Positions 1 to 7,403 of a DNA stretch of 11,522 bases are shown in pieces; the first letter of the stretch is position 1; each line of letters opens with the position of its first letter. Origin of the DNA: Alphaproteobacteria bacterium (GTDB lineage: Bacteria; Pseudomonadota; Alphaproteobacteria; Micavibrionales; SZUA-601). The notes under the pieces are model-generated. The model saw only the letters and a program-made list of their open reading frames with translations, was not told where the DNA came from and did not search any database. Location: positions 1-11,522 of the forward strand of contig QKJH01000095.1 in NCBI GenBank assembly GCA_003250865.1, written 5' to 3'. The translations under genes and the position numbers were made by a program.

Positions 1-202
1 CAATCGGTGCAGCTTTCAGAAGTTCATTGTAACGGGCAAGCCAGTCACCCAACAGGCTTTCACCCCACATCTGGGTTCCCATTTCCTGAATTTCACGGGC
101 AAGACCGATTTGTTCCTGAGTAAAAAACTCCTGAACATCCGCCATATTCTGAGCAAACAGGCGTTGGGTTTTACTGCGGCGTCTTGTTTTGGTTTCAACC
201 AT
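1..202 (-). CDS. N-terminal part of an unrecognised protein (runs off the window)
   Basis: A reading frame starts at the ATG whose first base is 202 and stays open to the left edge, giving the first 67 residues of a longer protein. The N-terminus is basic (VETKTRRRSKTQR, residues 2-14), followed by a probably helical, amphipathic stretch with FFTQEQIGLAREIQEMG (residues 26-42) and WGESLLGDWLARYNELL (46-62). I do not recognise the family. The helical character resembles phasin-like or other coiled proteins, but that is only an impression. There is no good Shine-Dalgarno sequence before the ATG; an internal ATG at residue 20 is a possible alternative start. A promoter-like sequence lies 35-64 nt upstream. 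An overlapping frame (16-228) in the same DNA would need a TTG start, stops inside the window and looks like a shadow. Confidence 0.6.
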   Translation of the reverse strand, partial: MVETKTRRRSKTQRLFAQNMADVQEFFTQEQIGLAREIQEMGTQMWGESLLGDWLARYNELLKAAPI

Positions 203-236
203 ACGAATCTATCTGATATTGTTATCAATTTTCCCT

Positions 237-266
237 ACTATAAGCATTTATTATAAGGAAATTCAA
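237..266 (-). promoter_or_regulatory. Candidate promoter for the partial left-edge gene
   Basis: Read on the minus strand, TTGAAT (266-261) is followed after 18 nt by TATAGT (242-237). A perfect TATAAT also occurs at 255-250 but lacks a good -35 partner. The whole spacer 203-299 is very AT-rich and holds no convincing ORF. It is placed correctly to drive the gene starting at 202 and lies downstream of the terminator of the preceding gene. The assignment is by eye against the sigma-70 consensus. Confidence 0.35.
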
Positions 267-299
267 TTAAAAAAGTACTATTACCGTCAAATATAACAG

Positions 300-326
300 A
301 AAAAGAGGCTGTTACAGCCTCTTTTT
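300..326 (-). terminator. Rho-independent terminator of the small acidic protein gene
   Basis: A perfect 12-bp inverted repeat, AAAAAGAGGCTG and CAGCCTCTTTTT, is separated by a 3-nt loop (312-314). The A/T ends give a U-tract in either direction. It lies 23 nt past the stop codon of the minus-strand gene at 350-670 and before the promoter of the next minus-strand gene, so its natural role is to end transcription of the former. It could also block antisense transcription entering from the left. Confidence 0.85.
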
Positions 327-349
327 ATAAATTTCCAATGCCTATCAGA

Positions 350-670
350 CTAGATGGCCAGTTCCGGCGTGGAAAAATTAAACGTGATGGCATCAGGTGC
401 TTCTTCCAAAATATCCATAACCAATGCCGCACCATTTTCAACCGTTAGCAAAATACCGTACGGGCTTTCACCATGCAATAATTCATGCGCCGTATCCATA
501 AAGTTATCAACGGCATTATTGAGTTGTTCATCGCTTGGCTCTGCTCCATCGTTTGTTTCCATGAAGTCCAGTCGCGCAGTTTCCTTGATTTCGGCAATCA
601 GTTCATCCTGAGTAAAAAGTTCACCTATAATTTCGATTTTATTGCCCGGTTCGATTGTATTGTCAGCCAT
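350..670 (-). CDS. Small acidic hypothetical protein, 106 aa
   Basis: A complete 106-aa frame with an ATG at 670 is preceded by AAAGGA about 9 nt upstream, a good ribosome binding site. The protein is rich in Asp and Glu, with no signal peptide or membrane segment. The N-terminal part includes ELFTQDELIAEIKETARLDF (residues 17-36). The C-terminal half is more hydrophobic, with GILLTVENGAALVMDILEEA (72-91). I do not recognise the family. It is transcribed divergently from ruvX across a 67-nt spacer and is followed by a strong terminator, so it appears to be a single-gene transcription unit. The good ribosome binding site and terminator make it likely to be a real gene; an overlapping plus-strand frame in the same DNA is probably a shadow. 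Confidence 0.75.
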   Translation of the reverse strand: MADNTIEPGNKIEIIGELFTQDELIAEIKETARLDFMETNDGAEPSDEQLNNAVDNFMDTAHELLHGESPYGILLTVENGAALVMDILEEAPDAITFNFSTPELAI

Positions 671-695
671 ATTTTGGGTTCCTTTACACGGTAAT

Positions 696-725
696 TTGAT
701 TTAATATGCAAAAAAAACGTATAGA
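696..725 (+). promoter_or_regulatory. Candidate promoter of ruvX in the divergent spacer
   Basis: TTGATT (696-701) and TATAGA (720-725) are separated by 18 nt, and the region between them is A-rich. Transcription would begin near 732, only a few nucleotides before the ruvX ATG at 738. That would explain why ruvX has no clear Shine-Dalgarno sequence. The same 67-nt spacer must also hold the promoter of the divergent gene at 350-670, for which I see no clear -35/-10 pair. Confidence 0.3.
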
Positions 726-737
726 AGCATAAAAACT

Positions 738-1217
738 ATGTCAATAGACTCTCTGACCGAAATGCAAAAAAAGCTATCCCCAGGACAACAGCTTATGGCG
801 CTGGATGTCGGCACAAAAACCATTGGCGTAGCCGTGTCCGACGGTTCTCGCTCCATTGCCACGCCAGTGACCACCATCCGCCGGACCAAATTCACACAGG
901 ATATAAAAGAGCTGGCAAAACACATGGCCGAGCGGAATATCGGTGGGGTTATTATCGGTCTGCCGCTGAACATGGACGGCAGCGAAGGTCCCAAATGCCA
1001 ATCAGTACGTGAATTTGCCCGCAATCTGGAGCGCAATATGGATATTTTTCCCAATCCGTTTGCCATCGGCTTTTTTGACGAACGCCTGTCTACCGTTGCC
1101 ATGCACCGCTTTATGATTGACGATTACGATTTATCCCGTAAAAAGCGCGGTCAGCATATTGATAAGATGGCCGCCCAGTTCATTTTACAAACCGCACTGG
1201 ATTCTATGCCGAAATAA
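738..1217 (+). CDS. ruvX: RuvX/YqgF family pre-16S rRNA nuclease
   Basis: This 159-aa protein belongs to the YqgF family, an RNase H-like fold. The E. coli member is implicated in processing the 5' end of 16S rRNA precursor in the cytoplasm. The family signature is complete: LDVGTKTIGVAVSD (residues 22-35) with D23, GGVIIGLPLNMDGSEG (69-84), FFDERLST (112-119) with E115, and KKRGQHIDKMAAQFIL (135-150) with D142. D23, E115 and D142 match the expected acidic catalytic triad. The start at 738 keeps a 15-18 residue extension before the first strand, as is usual in alphaproteobacteria; ATGs at residues 9 and 20 are alternatives. No strong Shine-Dalgarno sequence is visible. plsY follows after 80 nt, so the two may be partly co-transcribed. 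The old name RuvX implies a Holliday junction resolvase, but the rRNA role is better supported in the family. Confidence 0.95.
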   Translation: MSIDSLTEMQKKLSPGQQLMALDVGTKTIGVAVSDGSRSIATPVTTIRRTKFTQDIKELAKHMAERNIGGVIIGLPLNMDGSEGPKCQSVREFARNLERNMDIFPNPFAIGFFDERLSTVAMHRFMIDDYDLSRKKRGQHIDKMAAQFILQTALDSMPK

Positions 1218-1225
1218 AACGGCAC

Positions 1226-1254
1226 TTGACAAAAAATTATCGACAGCGTATCCG
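1226..1254 (+). promoter_or_regulatory. Candidate promoter of plsY
   Basis: A perfect TTGACA at 1226-1231 is followed after 17 nt by TATCCG (1249-1254), a weak -10. It lies in the ruvX-plsY gap, 44 nt before the plsY ATG at 1298. The TTG in this -35 also happens to be in frame with plsY and could be miscalled as the start codon. The -35 is excellent and the -10 poor, so confidence is limited. Confidence 0.35.
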
Positions 1255-1297
1255 TTTAACCATAAAGCGTTATCGGCAACTGACAGGTTATACCCCC

Positions 1298-1933
1298 ATG
1301 TTCCCTCCTATTTTGGATATTATATTTTCCGCGCAATTCATTTTACCCACTCTTTTTATCGGTTATGTTTTTGGCTCCATCCCTTTCGGCCTTATCCTGA
1401 CCAAAGCATTTGGCTTGGGCGACATTCGCAACATCGGTTCAGGCAATATCGGCGCAACCAATGTCTTAAGAACCGGCAATAAGAAATTGGCATTACTAGT
1501 AACTTTATGCGACATGGGCAAAGGCCTAATCCCTGTTCTGATTGTGCAGCAAATCATTCCCGACCCGGCTGTTTTTCTGACCTATGTCGCCGCACTGGGT
1601 GCATTGCTCGGCCATATCTTTCCCATCTGGCTTAAATTTAAAGGCGGTAAAGGTGTGGCCACGTTCTTTGGCGTAACACTTGCCCTTAACTGGATGACAT
1701 TTCTTGCCATCGCTCTTTGCTGGCTGGCCGTAGCGCGCCTGTCACGCATATCATCCCTGTCGGCCTTGATTGCCATGGCGCATGCGCCGTTTTATGCCTA
1801 TATGTTCGGCGCCACCAATATCGGGGCAATCTGTTTTGCCGTATTCGCAGCCATTATCTGGCTGACACACCGCGTCAATATCAAACGCCTTTTAAAAGAT
1901 GAGGAATCAAAAATCGGGAAAAAAGCAACGTGA
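1298..1933 (+). CDS. plsY: Glycerol-3-phosphate acyltransferase PlsY
   Basis: PlsY is the inner-membrane enzyme that moves an acyl group from acyl-phosphate (made by PlsX) to glycerol-3-phosphate, giving lysophosphatidic acid, the first step of phospholipid synthesis. Its conserved motifs are visible: GSIPFG (residues 26-31), GSGNIGATNVLRTG (47-60) and GHIFPIWLKFKGGKGVAT (105-122). Several hydrophobic segments, at about 10-30, 65-88, 95-112, 124-147 and 172-190, fit a multispanning protein. The basic tail HRVNIKRLL (191-199) is also typical. The ATG at 1298 gives 211 aa, close to the family's usual 200-215. An in-frame TTG at 1226 would add 24 polar residues and coincides with a TTGACA promoter element, so I reject it. 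The stop overlaps the dprA GTG by 4 nt (GTGA), implying translational coupling. Confidence 0.95.
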   Translation: MFPPILDIIFSAQFILPTLFIGYVFGSIPFGLILTKAFGLGDIRNIGSGNIGATNVLRTGNKKLALLVTLCDMGKGLIPVLIVQQIIPDPAVFLTYVAALGALLGHIFPIWLKFKGGKGVATFFGVTLALNWMTFLAIALCWLAVARLSRISSLSALIAMAHAPFYAYMFGATNIGAICFAVFAAIIWLTHRVNIKRLLKDEESKIGKKAT

Positions 1934-3093
1934 GAAACCCCTCCCTGTTTCAAAGCGCCGGAACCGCATCGTTCACGGACAAAGACTATCTTGACGCACT
2001 TCAACTATACCGCAGTGCCAATATCGGCCCGATTACCTATTACAACCTGACTGCTTTTTACGGTTCACCAGCCAATGCGCTGCATGAGCTTCCCGAAATC
2101 GCCAAACGCAGCGGCAGCCGCAAGCCCTACAAAATCTGTCCGCGCGGCGTTGTTGAAAAAGAATTGAACGACGCTTTAAAAACTGGGGCAAAACCCGTCG
2201 CCCATTTTGACACGCTATACCCGCAAGCCATGCGCGAGATAGACGACTGCCCGCCCGTCTTTTATGCGCTGGGTAATATCGCATTGCTGGCGCGCCCGGG
2301 TATTGGCATTGTCGGCGCACGCAACGCTTCGCTTAACGGCCGCAAATTGACCCAACGTTTGGCAACCGAGCTGGGACAACAAGGACAAATTATCGTTTCC
2401 GGCATGGCGCGCGGCATTGATACCGCCGCCCATCAGGGAGCACTTACCACCGGAACGATTGCCGTTCTGGCCGGCGGCGTTGACGTGGTATATCCGCCCG
2501 AAAATCAGGGACTTTACGAGGCCATCCGCGATACCAGCGGTTTACTGGTGGCTGAACAGCCCTGCGGCACACAGCCCCAGGCGCGGCACTTTCCACGCCG
2601 CAACCGTATTATTTCCGCCCTTTCATGGGGAACTGTCGTGATTGAGGCCAGTATCAAATCCGGCTCCCTCATCACAGCGCGTTACGCTCTTGATCAGGGG
2701 CGCGAAGTCATGGCCGTGCCCGGCTCCCCCATGGATACACGCGCAGGCGGCCCCAACAAACTAATACAGGATGGGGCAAAACTTGTCACTTCGTCGGCCG
2801 ATATTCTGGCTGAATACAACCCCGACAATCCGCTCAAGGGTTTGGGAGAATCACCGCAGCAGGCACTGACAGCCCCCATGCCCAAAGCCGATATTTCCTC
2901 CGCCGATTTGGACAAAGCACGGGAAACAATAAAAAATCTTTTATCCCCCGAACCGACTGAGATAAACGACATTGCCCGAGAAAGTTCCTTGACAATCGGC
3001 ACCGTTTTAACCATTTTACTTGAATTTGAAATTACCGGTGTGGTAACACGCCATAGCGGAAATCGGGTTTCGCGCATAGAATCGGAAGATTAG
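1930..3093 (+). CDS. dprA: DNA-processing protein DprA
   Basis: DprA binds incoming single-stranded DNA during natural transformation and loads RecA on it; it is also present in many bacteria not known to be competent. The 387 aa show an N-terminal helical SAM-like region (about 15-75) and the Rossmann-like DprA core (about 90-295) with GIGIVGARNAS (124-134), VSGMARGIDTAAHQGAL (156-172), GGVDVVYPPENQGL (182-195), FPRRNRIISAL (221-231) and SGSLITARYALDQGREV (244-260). A C-terminal winged-helix domain follows (about 328-385), with INDIARESSLTIGTVLTILL (345-364). Length and order match the alphaproteobacterial form. The start is a GTG overlapping the plsY stop, and topA begins 3 nt after the stop. 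No competence pilus genes lie in this window, so the sequence does not say whether the organism transforms. Confidence 0.95.
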   Translation: MRNPSLFQSAGTASFTDKDYLDALQLYRSANIGPITYYNLTAFYGSPANALHELPEIAKRSGSRKPYKICPRGVVEKELNDALKTGAKPVAHFDTLYPQAMREIDDCPPVFYALGNIALLARPGIGIVGARNASLNGRKLTQRLATELGQQGQIIVSGMARGIDTAAHQGALTTGTIAVLAGGVDVVYPPENQGLYEAIRDTSGLLVAEQPCGTQPQARHFPRRNRIISALSWGTVVIEASIKSGSLITARYALDQGREVMAVPGSPMDTRAGGPNKLIQDGAKLVTSSADILAEYNPDNPLKGLGESPQQALTAPMPKADISSADLDKARETIKNLLSPEPTEINDIARESSLTIGTVLTILLEFEITGVVTRHSGNRVSRIESED

Positions 3094-3096
3094 AAT

Positions 3097-5772
3097 ATGA
3101 CCAAAAATGTTGTCGTGGTTGAATCCCCGGCCAAAGCCAAAACCATCAACAAATATCTGGGCGATGACTATGTCGTGATTGCCTCGATTGGTCATGTACG
3201 CGACCTGCCATCCAAAGACGGTTCGGTTGACCCCGACAATCATTTTGCCATGCAGTGGCAAATGAACGACCGCTCAAAAAAACAGATTAACGAGATTACC
3301 AAAGCCCTGAAATCCGCCGAACGCATTGTTCTGGCAACCGACCCGGATAGAGAGGGAGAAGCCATTTCATGGCATATCTTCAATATATTGAATGACAGCG
3401 GCAAATTAAAGAACGTTAAGGTACAGCGCGTGACCTTTAACGCCATTACCAAATCATCCGTTTTGGAAGCCTTTAACCATGCACGCGATATTGACAGCGA
3501 TTTGGTTGATGCCTATTTGGCGCGCCGAGCATTGGATTATCTGGTGGGCTTTAATCTCTCGCCCGTTCTATGGCGTAAACTGCCCGGTTCGAAATCGGCA
3601 GGCCGCGTACAATCGGTTGCGCTACGTTTGATTTGTGAGCGCGAGACCGAGATTGAGAATTTTGACCCGCGCGAATACTGGACGGTTGAGGCAGACTGTC
3701 TGAATAGCGGCAAACAGAAATTCACCGCCAACCTGACCCATTTAAAGGGACAGAAGCTGGACAAATTTGCCCTGAATAATGAGGCACTGGCTACCGATGC
3801 TGCCGGCATTGTCGAAGCCGCATCCCTGTCGGTTCTGTCGGTGGAAACCAAGCAGACAAAACGTAACCCGGCTGCCCCGTTTATTACTTCGACCCTGCAG
3901 CAGGAAGCATCACGCAAGCTGGGCTTTGGTGCCTCGCGTACCATGAAGACGGCGCAAAGTCTGTATGAAGCCGGTTTGATTACCTATATGCGTACCGATG
4001 GCCCTACCCTGTCCGGTGAAGCGATTGCCCAGGCTCGCGCCCATATCGAGAGCGAGTTCGGCGGCAAGTACCTGCCCTCGTCTCCGCGCCAGTACAAGGC
4101 CAAAGCCAAAAACTCGCAAGAAGCGCACGAGGCCATTCGTCCGACCAATATCCGCAACACCCCCGACAAACCGGGCAAGTCCCTGTCGGATGATGAATTT
4201 AAACTTTATGCGCTGATTTGGAAACGCACCGTCGCCAGCCAGATGGAAGCCGCCCTGATTGACCAGGTAGGCGTTGACATCGGCACATCCGACAAACAAA
4301 CCGTTCTGCGCGCTACCGGTTCGACCATTGCCTTTGACGGTTTTATCAAGCTGTACCGCGAAGACAAAGACGAAGACGAGAAGAACGACAACGGTAACGA
4401 AGCGGATGAAAACGGCACAATCTTGCCGCCGCTTAAACAAGGCGAGAAGATTGATGCGCAAAATGTTATTCCAGAACAGCATTTTACCCAGCCGCCACCC
4501 CGCTATTCCGAGGCTTCGCTGGTGAAAAAGCTGGAAGAGTTGGGTATTGGCCGTCCCTCGACCTATGCCGCCATCATTCAGGTATTGCAAGACCGCGATT
4601 ACGTTCGTGTGGAACAGCGCCGTTTCTTCCCCGAAGATCGTGGCCGCGTGGTTACCGCCTTTTTACAGAATTTCTTCGCCCATTATGTCGAGTATGATTT
4701 CACAGCCGAACTGGAAAACAAGCTGGATGACATTGCCGAAGGAAAAATCCAGTGGCGTGACGTTCTGTCCGCTTTTTGGAAAGAATTTTCCGCCAAGGTT
4801 GATGAAACCAAAGAGCTACGCATCCAAGAAGTCATCCGCGTACTGAACAAGGATTTGGAGGAAATGCTCTATCCCTTGCGCGCGGACGGCACGGACAGAC
4901 GCTCCTGCCCGATGTGTAAAGACGGACGTATCAGTTTGAAGCTCGGTAAATTCGGCGGCTTTATCGGCTGTTCGAACCATCCGGAATGCAGCTATACCCG
5001 CCCGCTGGTTGAAAATGGCGGCGATGATGCGACCGAGACCACAGGCCCGCGTGAACTGGGGCTGTGTCCGAAAAACGGACGCATGGTAACGGCACGCCCC
5101 GGCCCTTATGGTGCTTACGTCCAAATGGAAATAGACCCGTCCGAAATTAAAAAGGCCGAAGCCGAAGCCAAAGCCGCCAATGAAGAAGCCGCACGCAAAG
5201 CACTTGAAAAAGGCAAAAAACCACCGAAAGAGAAAAAGGCCAAGTTGCCAAAACCAAAACGGGTTGGCCTGCCGCGCGGAAAAACACTGGAAAACATCAC
5301 GCTAGACGAAGCGCTGGAGCTGTTGTCCTTGCCGCGCGAAGTGGGCGTTCACCCTGAAACCGGCAAAACGATTATTGCCAATCTGGGCAAGTTTGGCCCC
5401 TATCTGCAACATGACGGGCTGTTTGTATCCATCCCCAAAGATGAAGATTTGATGACCATCGGCATGAACCGCGCCGTTGATTTGATTGCCGAAAAAATGG
5501 AAAAGAACAAACCGCTGCGCGTGATTGGCGAGCACCCAGAAGACGGTGAGCCGATTACCGTGCAATCGGGACGTTGGGGCCCCTTCCTGAAACACAGCAA
5601 AGCCAATGCTCCCTTGGGCAAAAAAGACGATTACGAGTCCATGACACTGGAACAGGCCGTTAAGATTATCGCCGAAAAGGGCAAAACATCGGCGCGTGGC
5701 GGCAAGAAAAAAGCGGCACCAAAAAAGAAAGCTCCCGCCAAAAAGAAAACCACGGCAAAAAAGAAAAAATAG
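3097..5772 (+). CDS. topA: DNA topoisomerase I (type IA)
   Basis: TopA relaxes negative supercoils by cutting one strand through a 5'-phosphotyrosine link. The 891-aa protein has the Toprim domain first, with VVVVESPAKAKTINKYLG (5-22, E9) and TDPDREGEAISWH (81-93, with metal-binding D82, D84 and E86). The central domain carries LITYMRTDGP (294-303), where Y297 is the expected nucleophile and R299 its neighbour, then EELGIGRPSTYA (480-491). A Cys4 zinc ribbon follows (C604, C607, C625, C631). Glycine-rich C-terminal repeats include ANLGKFGPYLQHDG (761-774) and VQSGRWGPFLKHS (822-834). A Lys/Ala tail (869-891) probably binds DNA. A very acidic loop occupies about 422-438. The ribosome binding site GGAAG (3084-3088) lies within the end of dprA, 8 nt before the ATG. 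A strong terminator follows at once. Confidence 0.97.
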   Translation: MTKNVVVVESPAKAKTINKYLGDDYVVIASIGHVRDLPSKDGSVDPDNHFAMQWQMNDRSKKQINEITKALKSAERIVLATDPDREGEAISWHIFNILNDSGKLKNVKVQRVTFNAITKSSVLEAFNHARDIDSDLVDAYLARRALDYLVGFNLSPVLWRKLPGSKSAGRVQSVALRLICERETEIENFDPREYWTVEADCLNSGKQKFTANLTHLKGQKLDKFALNNEALATDAAGIVEAASLSVLSVETKQTKRNPAAPFITSTLQQEASRKLGFGASRTMKTAQSLYEAGLITYMRTDGPTLSGEAIAQARAHIESEFGGKYLPSSPRQYKAKAKNSQEAHEAIRPTNIRNTPDKPGKSLSDDEFKLYALIWKRTVASQMEAALIDQVGVDIGTSDKQTVLRATGSTIAFDGFIKLYREDKDEDEKNDNGNEADENGTILPPLKQGEKIDAQNVIPEQHFTQPPPRYSEASLVKKLEELGIGRPSTYAAIIQVLQDRDYVRVEQRRFFPEDRGRVVTAFLQNFFAHYVEYDFTAELENKLDDIAEGKIQWRDVLSAFWKEFSAKVDETKELRIQEVIRVLNKDLEEMLYPLRADGTDRRSCPMCKDGRISLKLGKFGGFIGCSNHPECSYTRPLVENGGDDATETTGPRELGLCPKNGRMVTARPGPYGAYVQMEIDPSEIKKAEAEAKAANEEAARKALEKGKKPPKEKKAKLPKPKRVGLPRGKTLENITLDEALELLSLPREVGVHPETGKTIIANLGKFGPYLQHDGLFVSIPKDEDLMTIGMNRAVDLIAEKMEKNKPLRVIGEHPEDGEPITVQSGRWGPFLKHSKANAPLGKKDDYESMTLEQAVKIIAEKGKTSARGGKKKAAPKKKAPAKKKTTAKKKK

Positions 5773-5774
5773 AC

Positions 5775-5807
5775 ATAAAAAAGCGGGGCATATCCCCGCT
5801 TTTTTAT
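5775..5807. terminator. Bidirectional terminator between topA and the convergent gene cluster
   Basis: A 12-bp stem, AAAAAAGCGGGG (5777-5788) paired with CCCCGCTTTTTT (5794-5805), closes a 5-nt loop (5789-5793), and the pairing can extend by 2 more A-T pairs on each side. It begins 2 nt after the topA stop and touches the stop of the convergent minus-strand gene at 5807. The GC-rich core with T-tracts on both strands suits termination in both directions. Confidence 0.92.
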
Positions 5808-6304
5808 TATCCGATTTTATATTTCCGCTTATTCAATTCTTCCCGGAATTTATCGGGTGACATCCCTGCCGTAGTTGCCAGTATATCCAGAGTATGATTC
5901 ATAAATTCCTCACGGATGGCTTCGGGAGCACTGCGAACACAGGTAACAATCAAGCCAGCATCCTGTGAAAATGAGGCTGTAGCCACCCTATTTTTTGCCA
6001 GATTCTTAAGAGCCTCCGGCACGACATTGTCCTCGCCGTTAAGTTTTTCGTCTGCTTGCGTGGCTAATGTAGCCGAAGCATACAAGGCCTCGGCAATCGG
6101 CATCAGCTCCAACATGGTTTTGGTCAACTCTACCGATATATCAAAAGAATAAAAATCATCTTGCCTAATCATGTCTTTAAATTCTTTTGATATTTTTTCC
6201 ATCATCTTCAAACGCTTTGGCCGTTCCCGCTTCGAAGTCTGATTATAATGATAAATCTCCAAGGCCAATGAGGCAATCCGATCACGTGTCGTTTCCTGTG
6301 TCAT
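5807..6304 (-). CDS. Hypothetical helical protein, 165 aa; fourth and most divergent gene of a tandem family
   Basis: This is the last gene of a four-gene minus-strand array. The ATG at 6304 has a good ribosome binding site, TAGGAAG, 9 nt upstream. The protein appears all-helical, soluble and without a signal peptide. The basic segment SKRERPKRLKMMEKISKEF (residues 24-42) is followed by LTKTMLELMPIAEALYASA (60-78) and TLATQADEKL (79-88). The last two segments fall in register with L-x-M-F and A-x-x-A-x-Q-A-D in the first gene of the array (7404-7910), so I suspect distant homology, but identity is low and a gap is needed further on. I recognise no known domain. It begins 27 nt after the preceding gene, which implies co-transcription, and ends in the bidirectional terminator shared with topA. 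Confidence 0.75.
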   Translation of the reverse strand: MTQETTRDRIASLALEIYHYNQTSKRERPKRLKMMEKISKEFKDMIRQDDFYSFDISVELTKTMLELMPIAEALYASATLATQADEKLNGEDNVVPEALKNLAKNRVATASFSQDAGLIVTCVRSAPEAIREEFMNHTLDILATTAGMSPDKFREELNKRKYKIG

Positions 6305-6331
6305 AATGCGATACTTCCTATTGCGTGTTTT

Positions 6332-6865
6332 TTATAATCTTAAAGTTTTATTTTTACGTCCACCCGAACGTTTCCCTGATTTTTGCCGATTGCCGTTGGC
6401 AGCTTGACTAACCAAAAAATGTTTGAAATCCATCTGGGTATCATTATCCATTCTATGAATCATTTCATGAATTTGCTGTTTATTATGAGTGGCTTCATAA
6501 ATGGTTTGAAACGCATAAAACTTGGTTGCCGTCGCCCATTCATTACCATCACTTCTGCTTTCAACCCGTCGCGCCTTCTCGGCCAGAACAACAGCCAACT
6601 CACGGCGTTCTTTTGGCTGAAACAATGATAACGGCTCAATTACACCGCATAATCCAGCATCAGTTCCGACAGCCTTCGTTCGGGTGATAACATTCTTGGT
6701 CTGGTCATAAAGTTCCCATATCTTAGAGCCTTTGTACCAGCCATAGTCACCGTCCGGGTACAACGCTTTCAATCGCCTCACCTCATTTGTCAAGTCGGTG
6801 AAGTAATCTTTTTCTTTTAATTCTTCTTGTTGTTCTTCTTTAAATAGGACTTCTTCGTGTAACAT
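6332..6865 (-). CDS. Hypothetical helical protein, 177 aa; third gene of the tandem family
   Basis: Residues 50-150 align without gaps to residues 42-142 of the protein encoded at 6900-7391, with 38 of 101 identities by hand count. Shared landmarks are W50-E51, T63-x-AVGT (65-68), GL (71-72), REL (88-90), GNE (107-109), YAF-x-TIY (117-123) and Q-x-DF (144-147). The N-terminus is strongly charged (EEQQEELKEKD, 10-20). The C-terminus is a Gly/Lys/Arg tail (158-174, including KSGKRSGGRKNK) that the other family members lack in this form; it could contact nucleic acid or another acidic partner. There is no signal peptide. The ATG at 6865 has no Shine-Dalgarno sequence at normal spacing: the nearest candidate, AGGGGAA (6887-6881), lies 15 nt upstream. 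No other in-frame start exists before a stop. The function is unknown. Confidence 0.75.
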   Translation of the reverse strand: MLHEEVLFKEEQQEELKEKDYFTDLTNEVRRLKALYPDGDYGWYKGSKIWELYDQTKNVITRTKAVGTDAGLCGVIEPLSLFQPKERRELAVVLAEKARRVESRSDGNEWATATKFYAFQTIYEATHNKQQIHEMIHRMDNDTQMDFKHFLVSQAANGNRQKSGKRSGGRKNKTLRL

Positions 6866-6899
6866 CGTTTAACTATTTATTTCCCCTGTTAATTTTGCC

Positions 6900-7391
6900 T
6901 TACGGCTGCGGTTCAGGCGGCTTGTTGCCGCGGTTGTTTTTATTCTGCTCCAATTTTAAATCCCAGAATTTTTCAAAATCCGCCTGTACTTCCGGACGCA
7001 TCATATCGACCGTGGAGACAAGCTGTTCCTGAGTCTGCAGACTATCATAGATTGTTATAAAGGCATAGAGTTTTGCATGCACCACATCTTCGTTCCCGGA
7101 ATCAACAAGTTCTTTTACACTTGCCTGATTGGCAAGGACTGCCGAAAGCTCAAGGCGCTGTTCAACTTTGAACATCGGCAAGTACTTGCTTATCAAGAAT
7201 AATCCACGTGCCGTTCCAACCGCCTCGGTATCCGTAATCAGGCGCCTAAACTCGTCATGAAACTCCCATGCCTTTGGGTCGTTATCACATTCATATTCTT
7301 TGGTCTCAATGCGCTTTACTAATTTATGATGCATCATAATCAGGTTGGCAAAGCAATCATCCATCAACGGCGTTTCATTGTCCTGTGACAT
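6900..7391 (-). CDS. Hypothetical helical protein, 163 aa; second gene of the tandem family
   Basis: This protein links the family together. It aligns without gaps to the gene at 6332-6865 (residues 42-142, 38 of 101 identical) and to the gene at 7404-7910 (its residues 51-111, 21 of 61 identical), both counted by hand. Key motifs are W42-E43, LIT-x-TEAVGT (51-60), YLPMF (70-74), ELSAVLANQA (81-90), SGNE (98-101), KLYAF-x-TIY (107-115) and VQADFEKFW (135-143). The tail is polar, ending in PPEPQP. No catalytic motif, metal site, signal peptide or membrane segment is evident, and the hydrophobic spacing suggests a helical bundle. The ATG at 7391 has GGAAAG 5 nt upstream and begins 12 nt after the stop of the preceding gene, so the pair is almost certainly co-transcribed. 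Confidence 0.8.
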   Translation of the reverse strand: MSQDNETPLMDDCFANLIMMHHKLVKRIETKEYECDNDPKAWEFHDEFRRLITDTEAVGTARGLFLISKYLPMFKVEQRLELSAVLANQASVKELVDSGNEDVVHAKLYAFITIYDSLQTQEQLVSTVDMMRPEVQADFEKFWDLKLEQNKNNRGNKPPEPQP

Positions 7392-7403
7392 TGTTCTTTC
7401 CTG

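Noticed and set aside
16..228. A closed 70-aa minus-strand frame at the left edge
   Set aside because: It needs a TTG start, and another frame in the same DNA (from the ATG at 202) is open to the edge with a more protein-like composition.
1302..1312. CCTCC-like stretch at the start of plsY that could mimic an anti-Shine-Dalgarno sequence
   Set aside because: It is a short match within Pro codons, easily due to chance, with no partner structure seen.
3910..4590. A 226-aa minus-strand frame inside topA
   Set aside because: It lies wholly opposite well-conserved topA codons and has no recognisable motif; long antisense frames are common in genes of this composition.
5690..5770. A-rich repetitive DNA at the end of topA
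   Set aside because: It is explained by AAA/AAG Lys codons of the basic C-terminal tail rather than by a DNA repeat element.
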